From Desulfovibrio sp. (lineage in GTDB: Bacteria > Desulfobacterota > Desulfovibrionia > Desulfovibrionales > Desulfovibrionaceae), in contig JAAUYU010000028.1 in the NCBI GenBank assembly GCA_014804965.1, positions 45,262 to 79,938 on the forward strand: a stretch of DNA of 34,677 bases, in the 5' to 3' direction. Under the pieces are notes generated by a model. It had not been told where the DNA came from. It saw nothing but the letters and a program-made list of their open reading frames with translations, and searched no databases. Made by a program: the position numbers and the translations under genes. Below, piece by piece: positions 1-8,327 of the stretch; positions within the stretch are counted from its first letter, which is position 1; each line of letters starts with the position of its first letter.

Positions 1-50
1 AGCGTCGCCATGCCCGCATAGCCCAGGGCATCTCTGCGTGCCGTGCTCAT
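1..50 (-). CDS. Start of a gene downstream of tctC (possible TctB-like subunit), truncated by the window edge
   Basis: On the minus strand an ATG at position 50 follows a GGAGG ribosome binding site and opens a frame that reads MSTARRDALGYAGMAT before leaving the window. It starts 9 nt after the stop codon of the TctC-type gene, so the two are almost certainly co-transcribed. In tripartite tricarboxylate transporter operons the gene after tctC is commonly tctB, a small four-helix membrane subunit. The 16 visible residues are too few to confirm that, so the identity is inference from position only. Confidence 0.5.
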   Translation of the reverse strand, partial: MSTARRDALGYAGMAT

Positions 51-59
51 GCGCGCCTC

Positions 60-1004
60 CTAGTTCTTGCCCGCGTTCTGGGCCTTTACGCGCTCGGCGG
101 TGGTGGCGATATAGTCGGCGGCATGCGCCGGGCCGAATTCCACCGGGGCCATGCGGAGCTTTTCCGCGATGAAGGTCTGGAGATCCTTGTTGGCGGCGAG
201 CCTGGCCACGGCCTCGTCGAGGCGCGCGCGGACGTCCGGCGGCAGGTCCTTGGGCGCCACGAGCGCGATGAACATCTCCACAGATTCGTCCCAGCCCTGG
301 TCCTTGAGCGTGGGGATGTCGGGGAGCGCGGTGAGGCGCCGGGGCGTGGTGGCGGCGAGGCACTTGAGCTTGCCCCCCTGCACGTAGTCAAACAGGATGG
401 CGCCCACATGGCCGAGGTCCGCATGGCCGCCCATGACCGCCGAGATGACCGATGGGCCGCCCGTGCTCGGCATGAGCGAGAGGGGCACCCCCTCCTTTTC
501 GGCGATGCGGCGCATGGCGTCCCTGTCGTCCGAGCCCTGGAACATGTAGGTGAGGCCGCGCCCTTCCTTCTTCGCCTGGGCAAAGGCGTCCTTCAGCGTG
601 TTCCAGGGCTTGTCGGGCGCACAGACGATGCCGCTCTGGTTGAGGCCGAGCAGGGTGAGGTAGGTGAAATCCTCGGGGGTATACTTGGTCTTGGTGACAA
701 AGGGTGAATAGGTGAAGGCCGCCGTGGCCGAGGTGCCCAGGGTGTAGCCGTCGGGCTTGGCGTTGGCCACTTCGGTGGCCATGACGCTGCCGTGCGAGCC
801 GCCAGGCATGTTGGTAACGAGCACCGGCTGTCCGAGATCGTTCTTGAGGGCCTCGGCCACGGCCCGGGTGAGCAGGTCGATCTGGGCGCCGGGGCCCGTC
901 ATGGTCAGCAGTTTCACGGGACGGTCGGGCCAGTCGGACGCGGCCTGGCAAGGCGCGCCGAACATGAGCCCCAGAAGCAGGGCGGCCAGAAGAAACTTTT
1001 TCAT
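60..1004 (-). CDS. Tripartite tricarboxylate transporter (TTT) substrate-binding protein, TctC/Bug family
   Basis: This is a periplasmic binding protein that captures an organic acid and hands it to a TctAB-type membrane carrier. The product has 314 residues, the usual size for the family. It begins MKKFLLAALLLGLMFGAPCQA, a clear Sec signal peptide with probable cleavage after the QA near residue 22. The mature start DWPDRPVKLL, the ligand-loop segment NMPGGSHG, the KPDGYTLG stretch and the C-terminal PxDLPPDVRARLDEA segment are all typical of Bug proteins. The start at 1004 was chosen because a GGAGGAGAT site precedes it and the signal peptide begins there; an upstream in-frame start would put about 22 unrelated residues before the signal. 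The substrate cannot be told from sequence. The following gene (1-50) starts 9 nt after its stop. Confidence 0.9.
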   Translation of the reverse strand: MKKFLLAALLLGLMFGAPCQAASDWPDRPVKLLTMTGPGAQIDLLTRAVAEALKNDLGQPVLVTNMPGGSHGSVMATEVANAKPDGYTLGTSATAAFTYSPFVTKTKYTPEDFTYLTLLGLNQSGIVCAPDKPWNTLKDAFAQAKKEGRGLTYMFQGSDDRDAMRRIAEKEGVPLSLMPSTGGPSVISAVMGGHADLGHVGAILFDYVQGGKLKCLAATTPRRLTALPDIPTLKDQGWDESVEMFIALVAPKDLPPDVRARLDEAVARLAANKDLQTFIAEKLRMAPVEFGPAHAADYIATTAERVKAQNAGKN

Positions 1005-1342
1005 GCCATCTCCTCCTTGTGGAAGAAGTTTTGTGGGCTGTTTTTCCCTGCATAGCGTGCAGGGGCGCACTGTTCTATCGGCTGCGCCATAAATCGTGAA
1101 AAAATTTGCAAGGCGCGTAAAAAAGGGCGGTCATTGGCGTTGAGGCTGGACAGGAGAGGAGGGCAAGAGGAGGAAAGGGTGGGAACTGCGCCGCCGGGGT
1201 GCTCGAACGGCTGGCGGGATTTTTCTCGACTTCCGAGGGGCGCTCCGCTATCCTCCGGCCCGGGGTTTCGCGCGTGGCCTCTGCTTCCCGGTCGCCGGGT
1301 TGGGGGGCGCCATATGTTTTTCAGCCCGGAGAGGGGCTCGCC
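1005..1342. other. Divergent intergenic region between tctC and the VUT transporter gene
   Basis: This 338-nt gap carries the leaders of two divergent genes. A 6-bp inverted repeat CCCTGC-7 nt-GCAGGG lies at 1046-1064, and A/T-rich tracts at 1093-1125 could hold the tctC promoter, but I could not place convincing -35/-10 boxes. Positions 1199-1342 stay open in the frame of the VUT gene, but the encoded residues do not look like part of that family. No preQ1 riboswitch core was recognised despite the downstream queuosine-related transporter. Confidence 0.5.
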
Positions 1343-1843
1343 ATGTATTCGCTCTTCACCTATATGGCGCTCATTGTCGGCGTCAACTGGGTCTTTGCCG
1401 TCACGCCGCTTTTGGAACTGCCCAATGGCGAATTGTGGTCCCCGGCATCGCTCATCGTGGGCTTCGTGTTCGTGGTGCGCGATTTCGCCCAGCGCCGCGT
1501 GGGGCATCATATCCTCTGGGCCATGCTGGTGGGCTGCGCCGTGAGCTGGTGGATGGCCTCGCCGGAGCTCGCCATCGCGAGCGCCGTGGCCTTTGCCGTG
1601 GGCGAGCTGGGGGACTGGGGGCTCTTCACCTTCACCCGCAAGCCCTTTTCGCAGCGCATCCTGCTCTCGAGCCTTCTGGGCGCGCCACTGGACAGCCTGG
1701 TCTTTTTGCTGCTCATCGGCATCGCCTCGGCAGAGGGCATCATCGCCATGAGCCTCTCCAAGCTCGCCGGGGCCTTTGTGGTCTTTTTCCTCGTGCGCCG
1801 CCGCGAGCGCCGCGAGGCGTTGCTGGGCATGGCTTCCGCGTAG
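1343..1843 (+). CDS. VUT family (YhhQ-type) putative queuosine precursor transporter
   Basis: This is a 166-residue integral membrane protein with about six hydrophobic segments. It resembles the VUT/YhhQ family, whose members import queuosine precursors such as preQ0, preQ1 or queuine. Family-like features are the PASLIVGFVFVVRDFAQRR stretch (RD at residues 46-47, in the second helix) and the later AVGELGDW and GAPLDSLVF segments. The start at 1343 follows a GGAGAGGGG purine run and removes 48 upstream residues that are not membrane-like. The gene converges on tgt, the enzyme that inserts the Q precursor base into tRNA, which supports a queuosine salvage role. The substrate is inferred from family and neighbour only. 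Confidence 0.75.
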   Translation: MYSLFTYMALIVGVNWVFAVTPLLELPNGELWSPASLIVGFVFVVRDFAQRRVGHHILWAMLVGCAVSWWMASPELAIASAVAFAVGELGDWGLFTFTRKPFSQRILLSSLLGAPLDSLVFLLLIGIASAEGIIAMSLSKLAGAFVVFFLVRRRERREALLGMASA

Positions 1844-1916
1844 CCCGTTTGATGTGCTTGTGAGTTGATAGGGCAGGATGGCGATTTGCCTGCTGCTTCC
1901 TTAATGCCAGAAGTCT

Positions 1917-2095
1917 CCGTCAAAAACAGCCTTTTAGGTTCCGGCTGCGTCAGAAAAAAATTTCCTCGGTCGAGTACCTGAGTACACTCCCTTCGGAAAT
2001 TTTTGTCTTCCTTGCCGGAACCTAAAAATCTTATTTTTTAGGATTCTTCCGGCACGAGCATCCGTCTGTCGCTTCGCTCCAGACGGAATCTGGAA
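1917..2095 (+). repeat. Structured 179-bp repeat, copy A
   Basis: This is one of two copies in the window; the other is at 7450-7628 in inverted orientation and has the same length. The element has an outer perfect 14-bp inverted repeat (arm a 1932-1945, arm b 2014-2027). Inside is a 12-of-13-bp stem (1953-1965 with 1995-2007) capped by a conserved segment containing GAGTAC and GTACACTC. A third arm (about 2035-2054, TTTTTTAGG then TTCCGGC) can also pair with arm b, so two mutually exclusive folds are possible. A CCGTCTG/CAGACGG hairpin lies near the right end. The copy sits 73 nt after the VUT gene stop in the same orientation and just beyond the convergent tgt stop, so it may also act as a two-way terminator. 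No coding potential was seen. Confidence 0.85.
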
Positions 2096-2119
2096 GTGTC
2101 CTCGACCAAAGACAGGGTT

Positions 2120-3271
<1,152 letters not shown>

Positions 3272-3345
3272 CTAGCCGCAAGCGCGCCCGCGCGCAAGCG
3301 CGACTTTGCGGGGGCAAGCGCCGCCTGGTGCCCCCGGCGCATCGT

Positions 3346-4224
3346 TCAGTCCGGCTCGATGACGGGGATGCGCGCCTTGAGCGCCGCGGGGAGGAGCTTC
3401 ACGAGCGCGGCGAGCCGTTCATAATCCTCGCCCTGGCGGTGCTTGAGCAGCTGGCAGATTTTTTCCTTCCAGCAATGCGTGGCCGCCGTGGGCATGGGGC
3501 AGTCCAGCTGCCACATGGGATTGTTTTCTATGCTGAACAGCAAAAATTCCTCCCACTCGGGCGTCGCGATGTCCGCGAGCTCGCAGAGCAGGCTGAAGGG
3601 CATGGGCGTCACCGCGTCCCAGGGCCAGGCCCAGGCGAGCGGCAGGGTGTCGCCGCTGGCCCAGGCGGGCAGGGATTCATTGGCCGGGATCTCCTTCTGG
3701 CAGCGGATGACGCGGATGAAGTTCTCCCACGCGAGGCGCGCGCCGTGCTCCGGGAGATGCCCCTGCCTGTTGCGCAAAAAGCCCCAAGGCTCGTCATGGG
3801 TGACGAGGCGGAAAACATAGGAGACATCCTCCCGCGCGGGCCTTGCGAGGTCAATCCACAGGATGCCGCGCGGCCCCTCGGGCTGGGGCGAGAAGCGCCT
3901 CATGCCCTCCTTTTGCAGGCCCTCCCAAGCATCGGCATTTTTCTCCCACGGGTCATAAAATCCCAGGGCCACGGCCGTGGCCCGCTGCTCGCCGTCCTCG
4001 AGCACGGGAAGCACCTCCCCGCGCCTAAGCGTGAAGCTCCCGAGCGGGCGGCCGCTGACCACTGCCTCCCAAAAGTTCTCCACCTCCTGCGCGGACCAGT
4101 TAAAGCCTTGCGAGCCGGGCTTGAGCGCGATTTTCTGCTCGCCCGCATCCGGGCAGTTCACCTTCCAGGCGGCCACCTCCCCGAGGTCGAGGACGCGGCC
4201 GGGAGAAGCGTCGGCGCCTTGCAT
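3346..4224 (-). CDS. Small DUF262-like (GmrSD/ParB-Srx fold) protein of unknown function
   Basis: This 292-residue protein is not a standard housekeeping enzyme. Residues 41-90 read like the N-terminal DUF262 core: FNWSAQEVENFWEAVVSGRPLG, then VLPVLEDGEQRATAVALG, where DGEQR (77-81) stands for the family DGQQR. Further family-like signatures are THDEPWGF (142-149, usually HPWGF) and PWDAVTPMPF (201-210). DUF262 is the fold of the GmrS part of the GmrSD modification-dependent restriction system, but those proteins are usually about twice as long and have a GmrD-type HNH region. None is seen here. It starts 2 nt after the upstream hydrolase stop (TAG-CC-ATG), implying translational coupling. 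A function in defence is possible but unproven. The DUF262 call is from recalled motifs. Confidence 0.6.
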   Translation of the reverse strand: MQGADASPGRVLDLGEVAAWKVNCPDAGEQKIALKPGSQGFNWSAQEVENFWEAVVSGRPLGSFTLRRGEVLPVLEDGEQRATAVALGFYDPWEKNADAWEGLQKEGMRRFSPQPEGPRGILWIDLARPAREDVSYVFRLVTHDEPWGFLRNRQGHLPEHGARLAWENFIRVIRCQKEIPANESLPAWASGDTLPLAWAWPWDAVTPMPFSLLCELADIATPEWEEFLLFSIENNPMWQLDCPMPTAATHCWKEKICQLLKHRQGEDYERLAALVKLLPAALKARIPVIEPD

Positions 4225-4226
4225 GG

Positions 4227-4856
4227 CTACATCCCCCCATAGGCGGGCTTTTCCTCGCCCACGCTGGTGGGCGGCGTGTGCCCGGAATAGAGGGTGGTGG
4301 CGTCCGGGAGGGTGAGGATGCGGTTCATGATGCTCGCATACAGGTCGCGCTCGTTGCCGCCGGGGAAGCGCGTGATGCCGGGGCTGCCGCGGAAGATGGT
4401 GTCGCCCACGAAGGCCGCCTTTTCCGTGGCACTGTAAAAGGTGACGGAATCCGGCGTGTGCCCCGGCGTGGCAATGACCTCAAGGCCGAAGCGCGGATTC
4501 CCCGGCAGGGAGATGAAATCCCCTGGCTTGAAGAACTGCGCTTCCGTGAGCACGGACCAGCGGCCGCACTCCTGGCTCAGGTTGAGCGCCGGATCGGTGA
4601 GGTAGGCTTCGCCGGGGGGCGAAATGTAGTAGGGTACGCCAAGGCGCTCGTGGAGGAAGGGAATGGCCCCGGTGTGGTCAAAATGCCCGTGGGTCAGCAG
4701 GATGGCCTGGATGTCGAGGCCGTTCTGCTGGATGATCTGGAAAAGGCGCTCGGGCTCGGCGCCGGGGTCGATGACAAAGCCTTGGCGCGTCGCCGGGTCG
4801 ATGAAGAAATAGGCGTTTTCCGCAAAAACGTCGCGGACTTCCACGCGCTGGATCAT
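4227..4856 (-). CDS. MBL-fold metallohydrolase, glyoxalase II-like
   Basis: This is a 209-residue metallo-beta-lactamase-fold hydrolase, probably acting on a cytoplasmic thioester or similar ester. The dinuclear metal site is complete: H56-x-H58-x-D60-H61 in THGHFDHTG, H133 in TPGHTPDS, D152 in GDTIF and H193 in YSGHT. The length and the GDTIFRGSPGITRFPGG segment match the short GloB/YcbL-type proteins, which lack the C-terminal glyoxalase II domain. An AGGAG site precedes the start at 4856. It begins 46 nt after the dsbA-like stop, and its stop is 2 nt from the next start, so it lies inside an operon. The substrate is unknown. Confidence 0.88.
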   Translation of the reverse strand: MIQRVEVRDVFAENAYFFIDPATRQGFVIDPGAEPERLFQIIQQNGLDIQAILLTHGHFDHTGAIPFLHERLGVPYYISPPGEAYLTDPALNLSQECGRWSVLTEAQFFKPGDFISLPGNPRFGLEVIATPGHTPDSVTFYSATEKAAFVGDTIFRGSPGITRFPGGNERDLYASIMNRILTLPDATTLYSGHTPPTSVGEEKPAYGGM

Positions 4857-4902
4857 ATGGCTTCTCCTGATAGGGGAGTGGCGTGAGGCTGCTCGCCGCG
4901 GC

Positions 4903-5601
4903 CTACTTGTTGGTGAAATCGACCGCGCAGCCGTCGGGCCCGCACTGTTGCGCGGCGGGGGCGCTTTTGCGGTTGCGCTGGAGGATTTCCCGGAAATCGT
5001 GTTCGGAGATGGCCCCGGGAATGGTCATGCCGTCCGGGAAGATGAAGAAGGGCACGCCGCGTACCCCGCGCTCGGCCGCGGCGCGCTCGTCGGCGCGCAC
5101 TTCGGTCGCGAATTCGTCGGAATGGAGCATGGCGATGATCCTTTCCCTGTCGAGCCCGGCCTCGAGCCCCGCATCCACGAGGGTGGATTCCTCGGCGAGC
5201 TTGAGGTTTTTCGTGAAATAGGCCGCGAACAAAAGTTCGTTGGTCCTGGCGGCGATGTCCCTGTCCCCGGTGGAGAGCGCGAGCTTCATGAGACGGTGGG
5301 CGTCGAAGGTATTGGTGTACTGGGTCTCGGCATAGCGGAAGTCGATGCCCGCCTCGCGCCCCAGGGCGGAAATGTGGGCGATCTGGGCCATGGCCTGCTC
5401 AAGCGGCAGCCCGTACTTGCGGGCGAAGCGGTGCGCCGTGTCGGACTGTACGGTTTTCGGGGCGCCGGGGTCCAGCTCGAAAGCCCGCGGCTCGAAGGTG
5501 ACGTCGCCTTCCATGCCCAGCGCCTTGATGGCGTTGTGCAGCCTTGCCTCGGCAATATAGCAATAGGGGCAGGCGTAGTCGCTCCAGTAGATAATGTGCA
5601 T
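4903..5601 (-). CDS. DsbA-family dithiol oxidoreductase, FrnE-like
   Basis: This 232-residue protein belongs to the DsbA/FrnE group of thioredoxin-fold dithiol oxidoreductases. The redox centre is C11-P-Y-C14 right after the first strand (MHIIYWSDYACPYCYIAEARL) and the cis-proline loop is GVPFFIF. It has no signal peptide from this start, so it is probably cytoplasmic, unlike classical DsbA. The C-terminus carries a second pair, CGPDGC, a CX4C motif like the one described for FrnE of Deinococcus. The start at 5601 follows a GGAG site. The longer in-frame reading adds 38 residues unlike the family and overlaps the promoter. It heads the minus-strand run towards tgt and is divergent from a TetR regulator that probably controls it. 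Confidence 0.87.
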   Translation of the reverse strand: MHIIYWSDYACPYCYIAEARLHNAIKALGMEGDVTFEPRAFELDPGAPKTVQSDTAHRFARKYGLPLEQAMAQIAHISALGREAGIDFRYAETQYTNTFDAHRLMKLALSTGDRDIAARTNELLFAAYFTKNLKLAEESTLVDAGLEAGLDRERIIAMLHSDEFATEVRADERAAAERGVRGVPFFIFPDGMTIPGAISEHDFREILQRNRKSAPAAQQCGPDGCAVDFTNK

Positions 5602-5670
5602 GTGCGGTCTCCATTTGCCTTGGAGGGTGATCTGAACTAAGATTGGAAAAACCTGCCGCAACGGCATGGT

Positions 5671-5715
5671 TTCCGTTACCGGAATTTTTATACCACATGG
5701 CATAAAATTATGCAA
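5671..5715 (-). promoter_or_regulatory. Promoter of the dsbA/frnE-like operon with overlapping palindromes (likely TetR operator)
   Basis: On the minus strand, TTGCAT (5710-5715) and TATAAA (5687-5692) are separated by exactly 17 nt, and TG one base before the -10 gives an extended -10. A perfect palindrome GCATAAAATTATGC (5700-5713) covers the -35 and most of the upstream spacer. A second inverted repeat TTCCG-TTAC-CGGAA (5671-5684) lies just downstream of the -10, around the expected transcription start. Both lie between the oxidoreductase gene and the divergent TetR gene, the usual place for a TetR operator. That the TetR product binds here is inference. Confidence 0.65.
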
Positions 5716-5762
5716 TGCCGTCCGCAGGGCGTAAACCGCGCCGCCATGAGCGGGGAGGCCCC

Positions 5763-6425
5763 ATGAGACTGGAAAAAGTCGCAGATACGCCGGCCGAAAG
5801 CCGACCCGGCCGCGGCCGCCCCCGGGAATTCGACAGGGAGCTCGCCCTGCGCAATGCCCTGAAACTCTTTTGGGAGCTGGGCTACATGCAGACCACCATG
5901 AGCCAGCTCTGCCGCGTGATGGGCATCAAGTCGCCGAGCCTCTACTGCGCCTTCGGGAGCAAGGCGCAGCTCTTTTTGGAGGCGCTCGCCTTTTACAAGA
6001 CCACCTACTGGGGCCCGGTTTTCGCGCGCTACCTCGAAGAGAAGAATTTGTATGAGGCGACAAAGAATCTTTTTGCCGCCACCGCGCGGATACTGCTCTC
6101 ACCGGACGCGCCCTGCGGCTGCCTGACCGTCTTTTCCGCCCTGACGCTCCCTGCGAGGGAGGATGGCATCCTCACGACCATTGCGAAGATGCGCGCGGAC
6201 ACGCGGCAGGTATTTCGCGAACGGCTGAAAATGGCTGTGCGCGACAGGGAAATCGCGCCGGATTGCGACATCCCGGCCATCACCGGCTCGCTCACCAATT
6301 ATTTCGAGGGCCTGACACTCCAGGCGCGGGAGCAGGACATCTGCCAGGCGGAACTTCTGGCCATCGCCCTGCGCGGGGTGAAGCTCCTGCCGCCGATCAT
6401 GGGAGCTGGAGAAGCGAAAAAGTGA
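5763..6425 (+). CDS. TetR/AcrR family transcriptional regulator
   Basis: This is a 220-residue one-component repressor. The N-terminal DNA-binding domain is clear: GRGRPREFDRELALRNALKL, then the helix-turn-helix around residues 44-64 (TTMSQLCRVMGIKSPSLYCAFG), then SKAQLFLEAL. The rest (about 80-220) is the variable ligand-binding and dimer domain. It includes CGCLTVFSA, which places cysteines C120 and C122 (by my count) in the ligand domain. The start at 5763 was chosen for its GGGGAGG site. It is transcribed away from the dsbA/frnE-like gene, so regulation of that operon is the simplest guess. The nearby thiol-redox gene and the cysteines hint at a redox or electrophile signal, but this is speculative. 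Confidence 0.9.
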   Translation: MRLEKVADTPAESRPGRGRPREFDRELALRNALKLFWELGYMQTTMSQLCRVMGIKSPSLYCAFGSKAQLFLEALAFYKTTYWGPVFARYLEEKNLYEATKNLFAATARILLSPDAPCGCLTVFSALTLPAREDGILTTIAKMRADTRQVFRERLKMAVRDREIAPDCDIPAITGSLTNYFEGLTLQAREQDICQAELLAIALRGVKLLPPIMGAGEAKK

Positions 6426-6490
6426 GAAGGCCTGAAGGCGTACCCTGCATTTGGACGGAACGGAAAAAATCAGGGTGGGCGCCCTTACCT

Positions 6491-6531
6491 TAAAAAATGA
6501 AGGGCCTTGCGCCGCTTGCGCGCAAGGCCCT
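6491..6531 (-). terminator. Intrinsic terminator of the flavodoxin gene
   Basis: A perfect 11-bp stem (6501-6511 with 6521-6531, 9-nt loop) is followed on the minus strand by TCATTTTTT, a good U-tract. It lies between the convergent TetR and flavodoxin stops and would mainly end transcription of the flavodoxin gene. On the plus strand no U-tract follows. Confidence 0.85.
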
Positions 6532-6553
6532 CCTGCGTTCAGGCGTTGAAAGC

Positions 6554-7246
6554 TCAGTACGCGCCGTCGGGATAGATGGCCGGGTTGCCCGTGGTGGTCA
6601 TGATGAGGGCGTTGCCGAGGCTCTCGAGCCACTTTTCCACGTCCTTTTCCGCGCCGCCCGCGGCCGTCCCGCGCACGGCGAGGGCCTTGAGCACCTTGGA
6701 GTGCGGCACGAGCTTCCTGAGGTCGTCCACGCTGTGGCCGAGCCCCCCGCCGCCGTGGGTGTCGAAGGGCGCGATGGTGTGGCCGTCAAGCTTGTTCTGC
6801 TCCACAAAGGTCCACACCGGCATGGGCATACTGCTCCACCAGTTGGGGTAGCCGAGGAAGATGACGCCGTACTCGTCCGGGTTGGCGATTTTTGTTTTCA
6901 CCGCCGGGCGCGCGTTTTCCTGCTGTTCCCTCTTGGCCTGGTCCACGGTGGCCTGGTAGTCGGAGGGATAGGGCGCGACGGGCTCGATTTCCAGAATGTC
7001 GCCGCCTACCTTCTTATGGATGATTTCCGCGAGCTTGCGGGTATTGCCGGAGTGGGAAAAATACACCACCAGCGGCTTCTTGGGCTTGGCGGCCGCGGCC
7101 CCGGCAGCGCCAGCGGCGGCTCCGCCGGCCTCGGCGCCCCAGGCGGGGGCGGCGCAGCCAACGAGCGGCAGCAGGCCCAGCGCGAGCGCCCCGGTGGTGG
7201 CCTGTTTCAGGAAAAAACGCCGGGTCGGGCGAAATGTGGCAGCCAT
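6554..7246 (-). CDS. Exported flavodoxin-like protein with Tat signal and lipobox
   Basis: The 230-residue product has a twin-arginine type leader (TRRFFLKQ, RR at 9-10), a hydrophobic stretch, and a lipobox-like LVGC with C31. An Ala/Gly linker runs to about residue 55. The flavodoxin fold begins with VVYFSHSGNTRKLAE; the SHSGNT phosphate loop at 64-69 binds FMN. YPNWWSSMPMPVWTFVE and the DTHGGGGLGHS segment are family-typical. It therefore looks like a folded flavoprotein sent across the membrane and possibly lipid-anchored, whereas ordinary flavodoxins are cytoplasmic. The electron partners are unknown. It is monocistronic, with its own terminator at 6491-6531. Tat export plus lipidation is predicted from motifs only. 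Confidence 0.85.
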   Translation of the reverse strand: MAATFRPTRRFFLKQATTGALALGLLPLVGCAAPAWGAEAGGAAAGAAGAAAAKPKKPLVVYFSHSGNTRKLAEIIHKKVGGDILEIEPVAPYPSDYQATVDQAKREQQENARPAVKTKIANPDEYGVIFLGYPNWWSSMPMPVWTFVEQNKLDGHTIAPFDTHGGGGLGHSVDDLRKLVPHSKVLKALAVRGTAAGGAEKDVEKWLESLGNALIMTTTGNPAIYPDGAY

Positions 7247-7724
7247 AGGGACCTCCTTGCGCGGCTGCGCCGCGCGTTGTGGCGTTTGCGTTTCCGCAGG
7301 GGAAGGCAGCCGTGGCAGGCTGGTGCCCGCCTAGCAGGTGCCGCAAGGATAGCCCGGCCTGCGCCGGGCCGTCCAGTGCCGGAATCGGCATTTTCTTGCC
7401 CGAAACGCTCCGCTCTATCTCTGGCTTGGTAATCCAATGAGTGACAAAATTCCACTTCCCGGCTGGAGCGAAGCGGAAGACGGGTGCTGGTGCCGGAAGA
7501 ATCCTAAAAAATAAGATTTTTAGGTTCCGGCAAGGAAGAAACAATTTTTCGCAGGGAGTGTACTTAAGTACTCGACCAAGAAAAATTGTTTCTGACGCAG
7601 CCGGAACCTAAAAGGCTGTTTTTGACGGATAATTTCGGCAATATCCCCACAGCACGAGCACAACGCGACCACAAAAGGAAAGCGGGACACGACACCCAGC
7701 AAGTCACGACGCGGCTCTGCGCCC
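7247..7724. other. Intergenic region holding repeat copy B and a GC hairpin
   Basis: This 478-nt gap separates the PqiC-like stop from the flavodoxin start; both genes are on the minus strand. It holds repeat copy B (7450-7628) and a perfect 7-bp hairpin GCCCGGC-CTGC-GCCGGGC at 7352-7369 in the flavodoxin leader. No convincing ORF, tRNA or riboswitch was seen. The flavodoxin promoter should lie between about 7280 and 7450, but I could not fix it. Confidence 0.5.
7450..7628 (-). repeat. Structured 179-bp repeat, copy B
   Basis: This is the inverted partner of copy A (1917-2095). Read on the minus strand it has the same 14-bp outer inverted repeat, the same third arm and the same GAGTAC/GTACACTC core. 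The middle stem here is a perfect 13-bp pair, GAAACAATTTTTC with GAAAAATTGTTTC. Compared with copy A, three of these pairs have changed on both sides and still pair. Like copy A it lies in sense orientation downstream of a gene, 96 nt after the PqiC-like stop. The right end (CCGTCTTCC...CCGGGAAG) has drifted more than the centre. Confidence 0.85.
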
Positions 7725-8327
7725 TCAGCGCCGCTTCTTGAGGAGCGGCGGCAGCTTTTGGGCGAGGTAATCGCCCAGCCGGCGCACCAGCCGGCTCTCC
7801 GCGCCCACGAGGATATTGTAGTCGCTGCCCGCAACCTCTTCCTCGGCGGCGAAAATGCCGTCGGCGAGCGTGGCGTCGTGCCTGTCCAGCAGGCTCCAGC
7901 GGCTTTCAAGCACGGCCTTTTCGTTGAAGTTGCCGTCCAGGCGCTGCACATCCAGCAACAGCACATAGTCGCCGCCATTGGTCGTGCCCGTGGGGAGCAC
8001 CGTCACGCCGGCCTCGAGCAGGGGCGGCGTCAGGGTCTCCTCCACCACGCGGCGCACGCCGTTGCTCACAGGCTCGGCCCAGAGGTGGAACTCGGCGAGG
8101 ATGAGCTTGGTCTCGCCCGCAACACGGCTCACGATATTGTTGCGGTTGAGGTAGTTGGGCACCTCCACCATGGCCACGCGCAGGGTGGTGGGGGGCAGGT
8201 CGTCGGCCGTCACGGGCGCCATGCCGCTTTCCAGTAAATAATAGTTGGTGGGTGTGCTGCGGCCGCAGCCCGCGAGCGCGGCAAGAGCGAGACCGAGGAC
8301 GGCAAGAAGCGTAAGTATGCGGTGCAT
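7725..8327 (-). CDS. ABC-type transport auxiliary lipoprotein, PqiC/YmbA-like
   Basis: This 200-residue lipoprotein has a signal peptide ending in the lipobox LAGC, with C21 as the lipidated cysteine. Downstream, NYYLLESG and LRVAMVEVPNYLNRNNIV match the PqiC/YmbA family, which are outer-membrane-anchored partners of MCE proteins. It is the last gene of the Mla-like operon and its start overlaps the MlaD-like stop by a single base. In this operon it takes the place where enterobacterial mla has the soluble carrier MlaC, which is missing here. Its role would be to connect the periplasmic MCE ring with the outer membrane; that is inferred from family. Confidence 0.87.
   Translation of the reverse strand: MHRILTLLAVLGLALAALAGCGRSTPTNYYLLESGMAPVTADDLPPTTLRVAMVEVPNYLNRNNIVSRVAGETKLILAEFHLWAEPVSNGVRRVVEETLTPPLLEAGVTVLPTGTTNGGDYVLLLDVQRLDGNFNEKAVLESRWSLLDRHDATLADGIFAAEEEVAGSDYNILVGAESRLVRRLGDYLAQKLPPLLKKRR

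Noticed and set aside
1199-1342. preQ1 riboswitch upstream of the VUT transporter
   Set aside because: Such switches occur before this family in other bacteria, but no matching core hairpin and A-rich tail was found in the leader.
1917-2095. Insertion sequence or retron as the source of the 179-bp repeat
   Set aside because: No transposase, reverse transcriptase or clear terminal inverted repeats with target duplication are present at either copy; it is kept as a structured repeat only.
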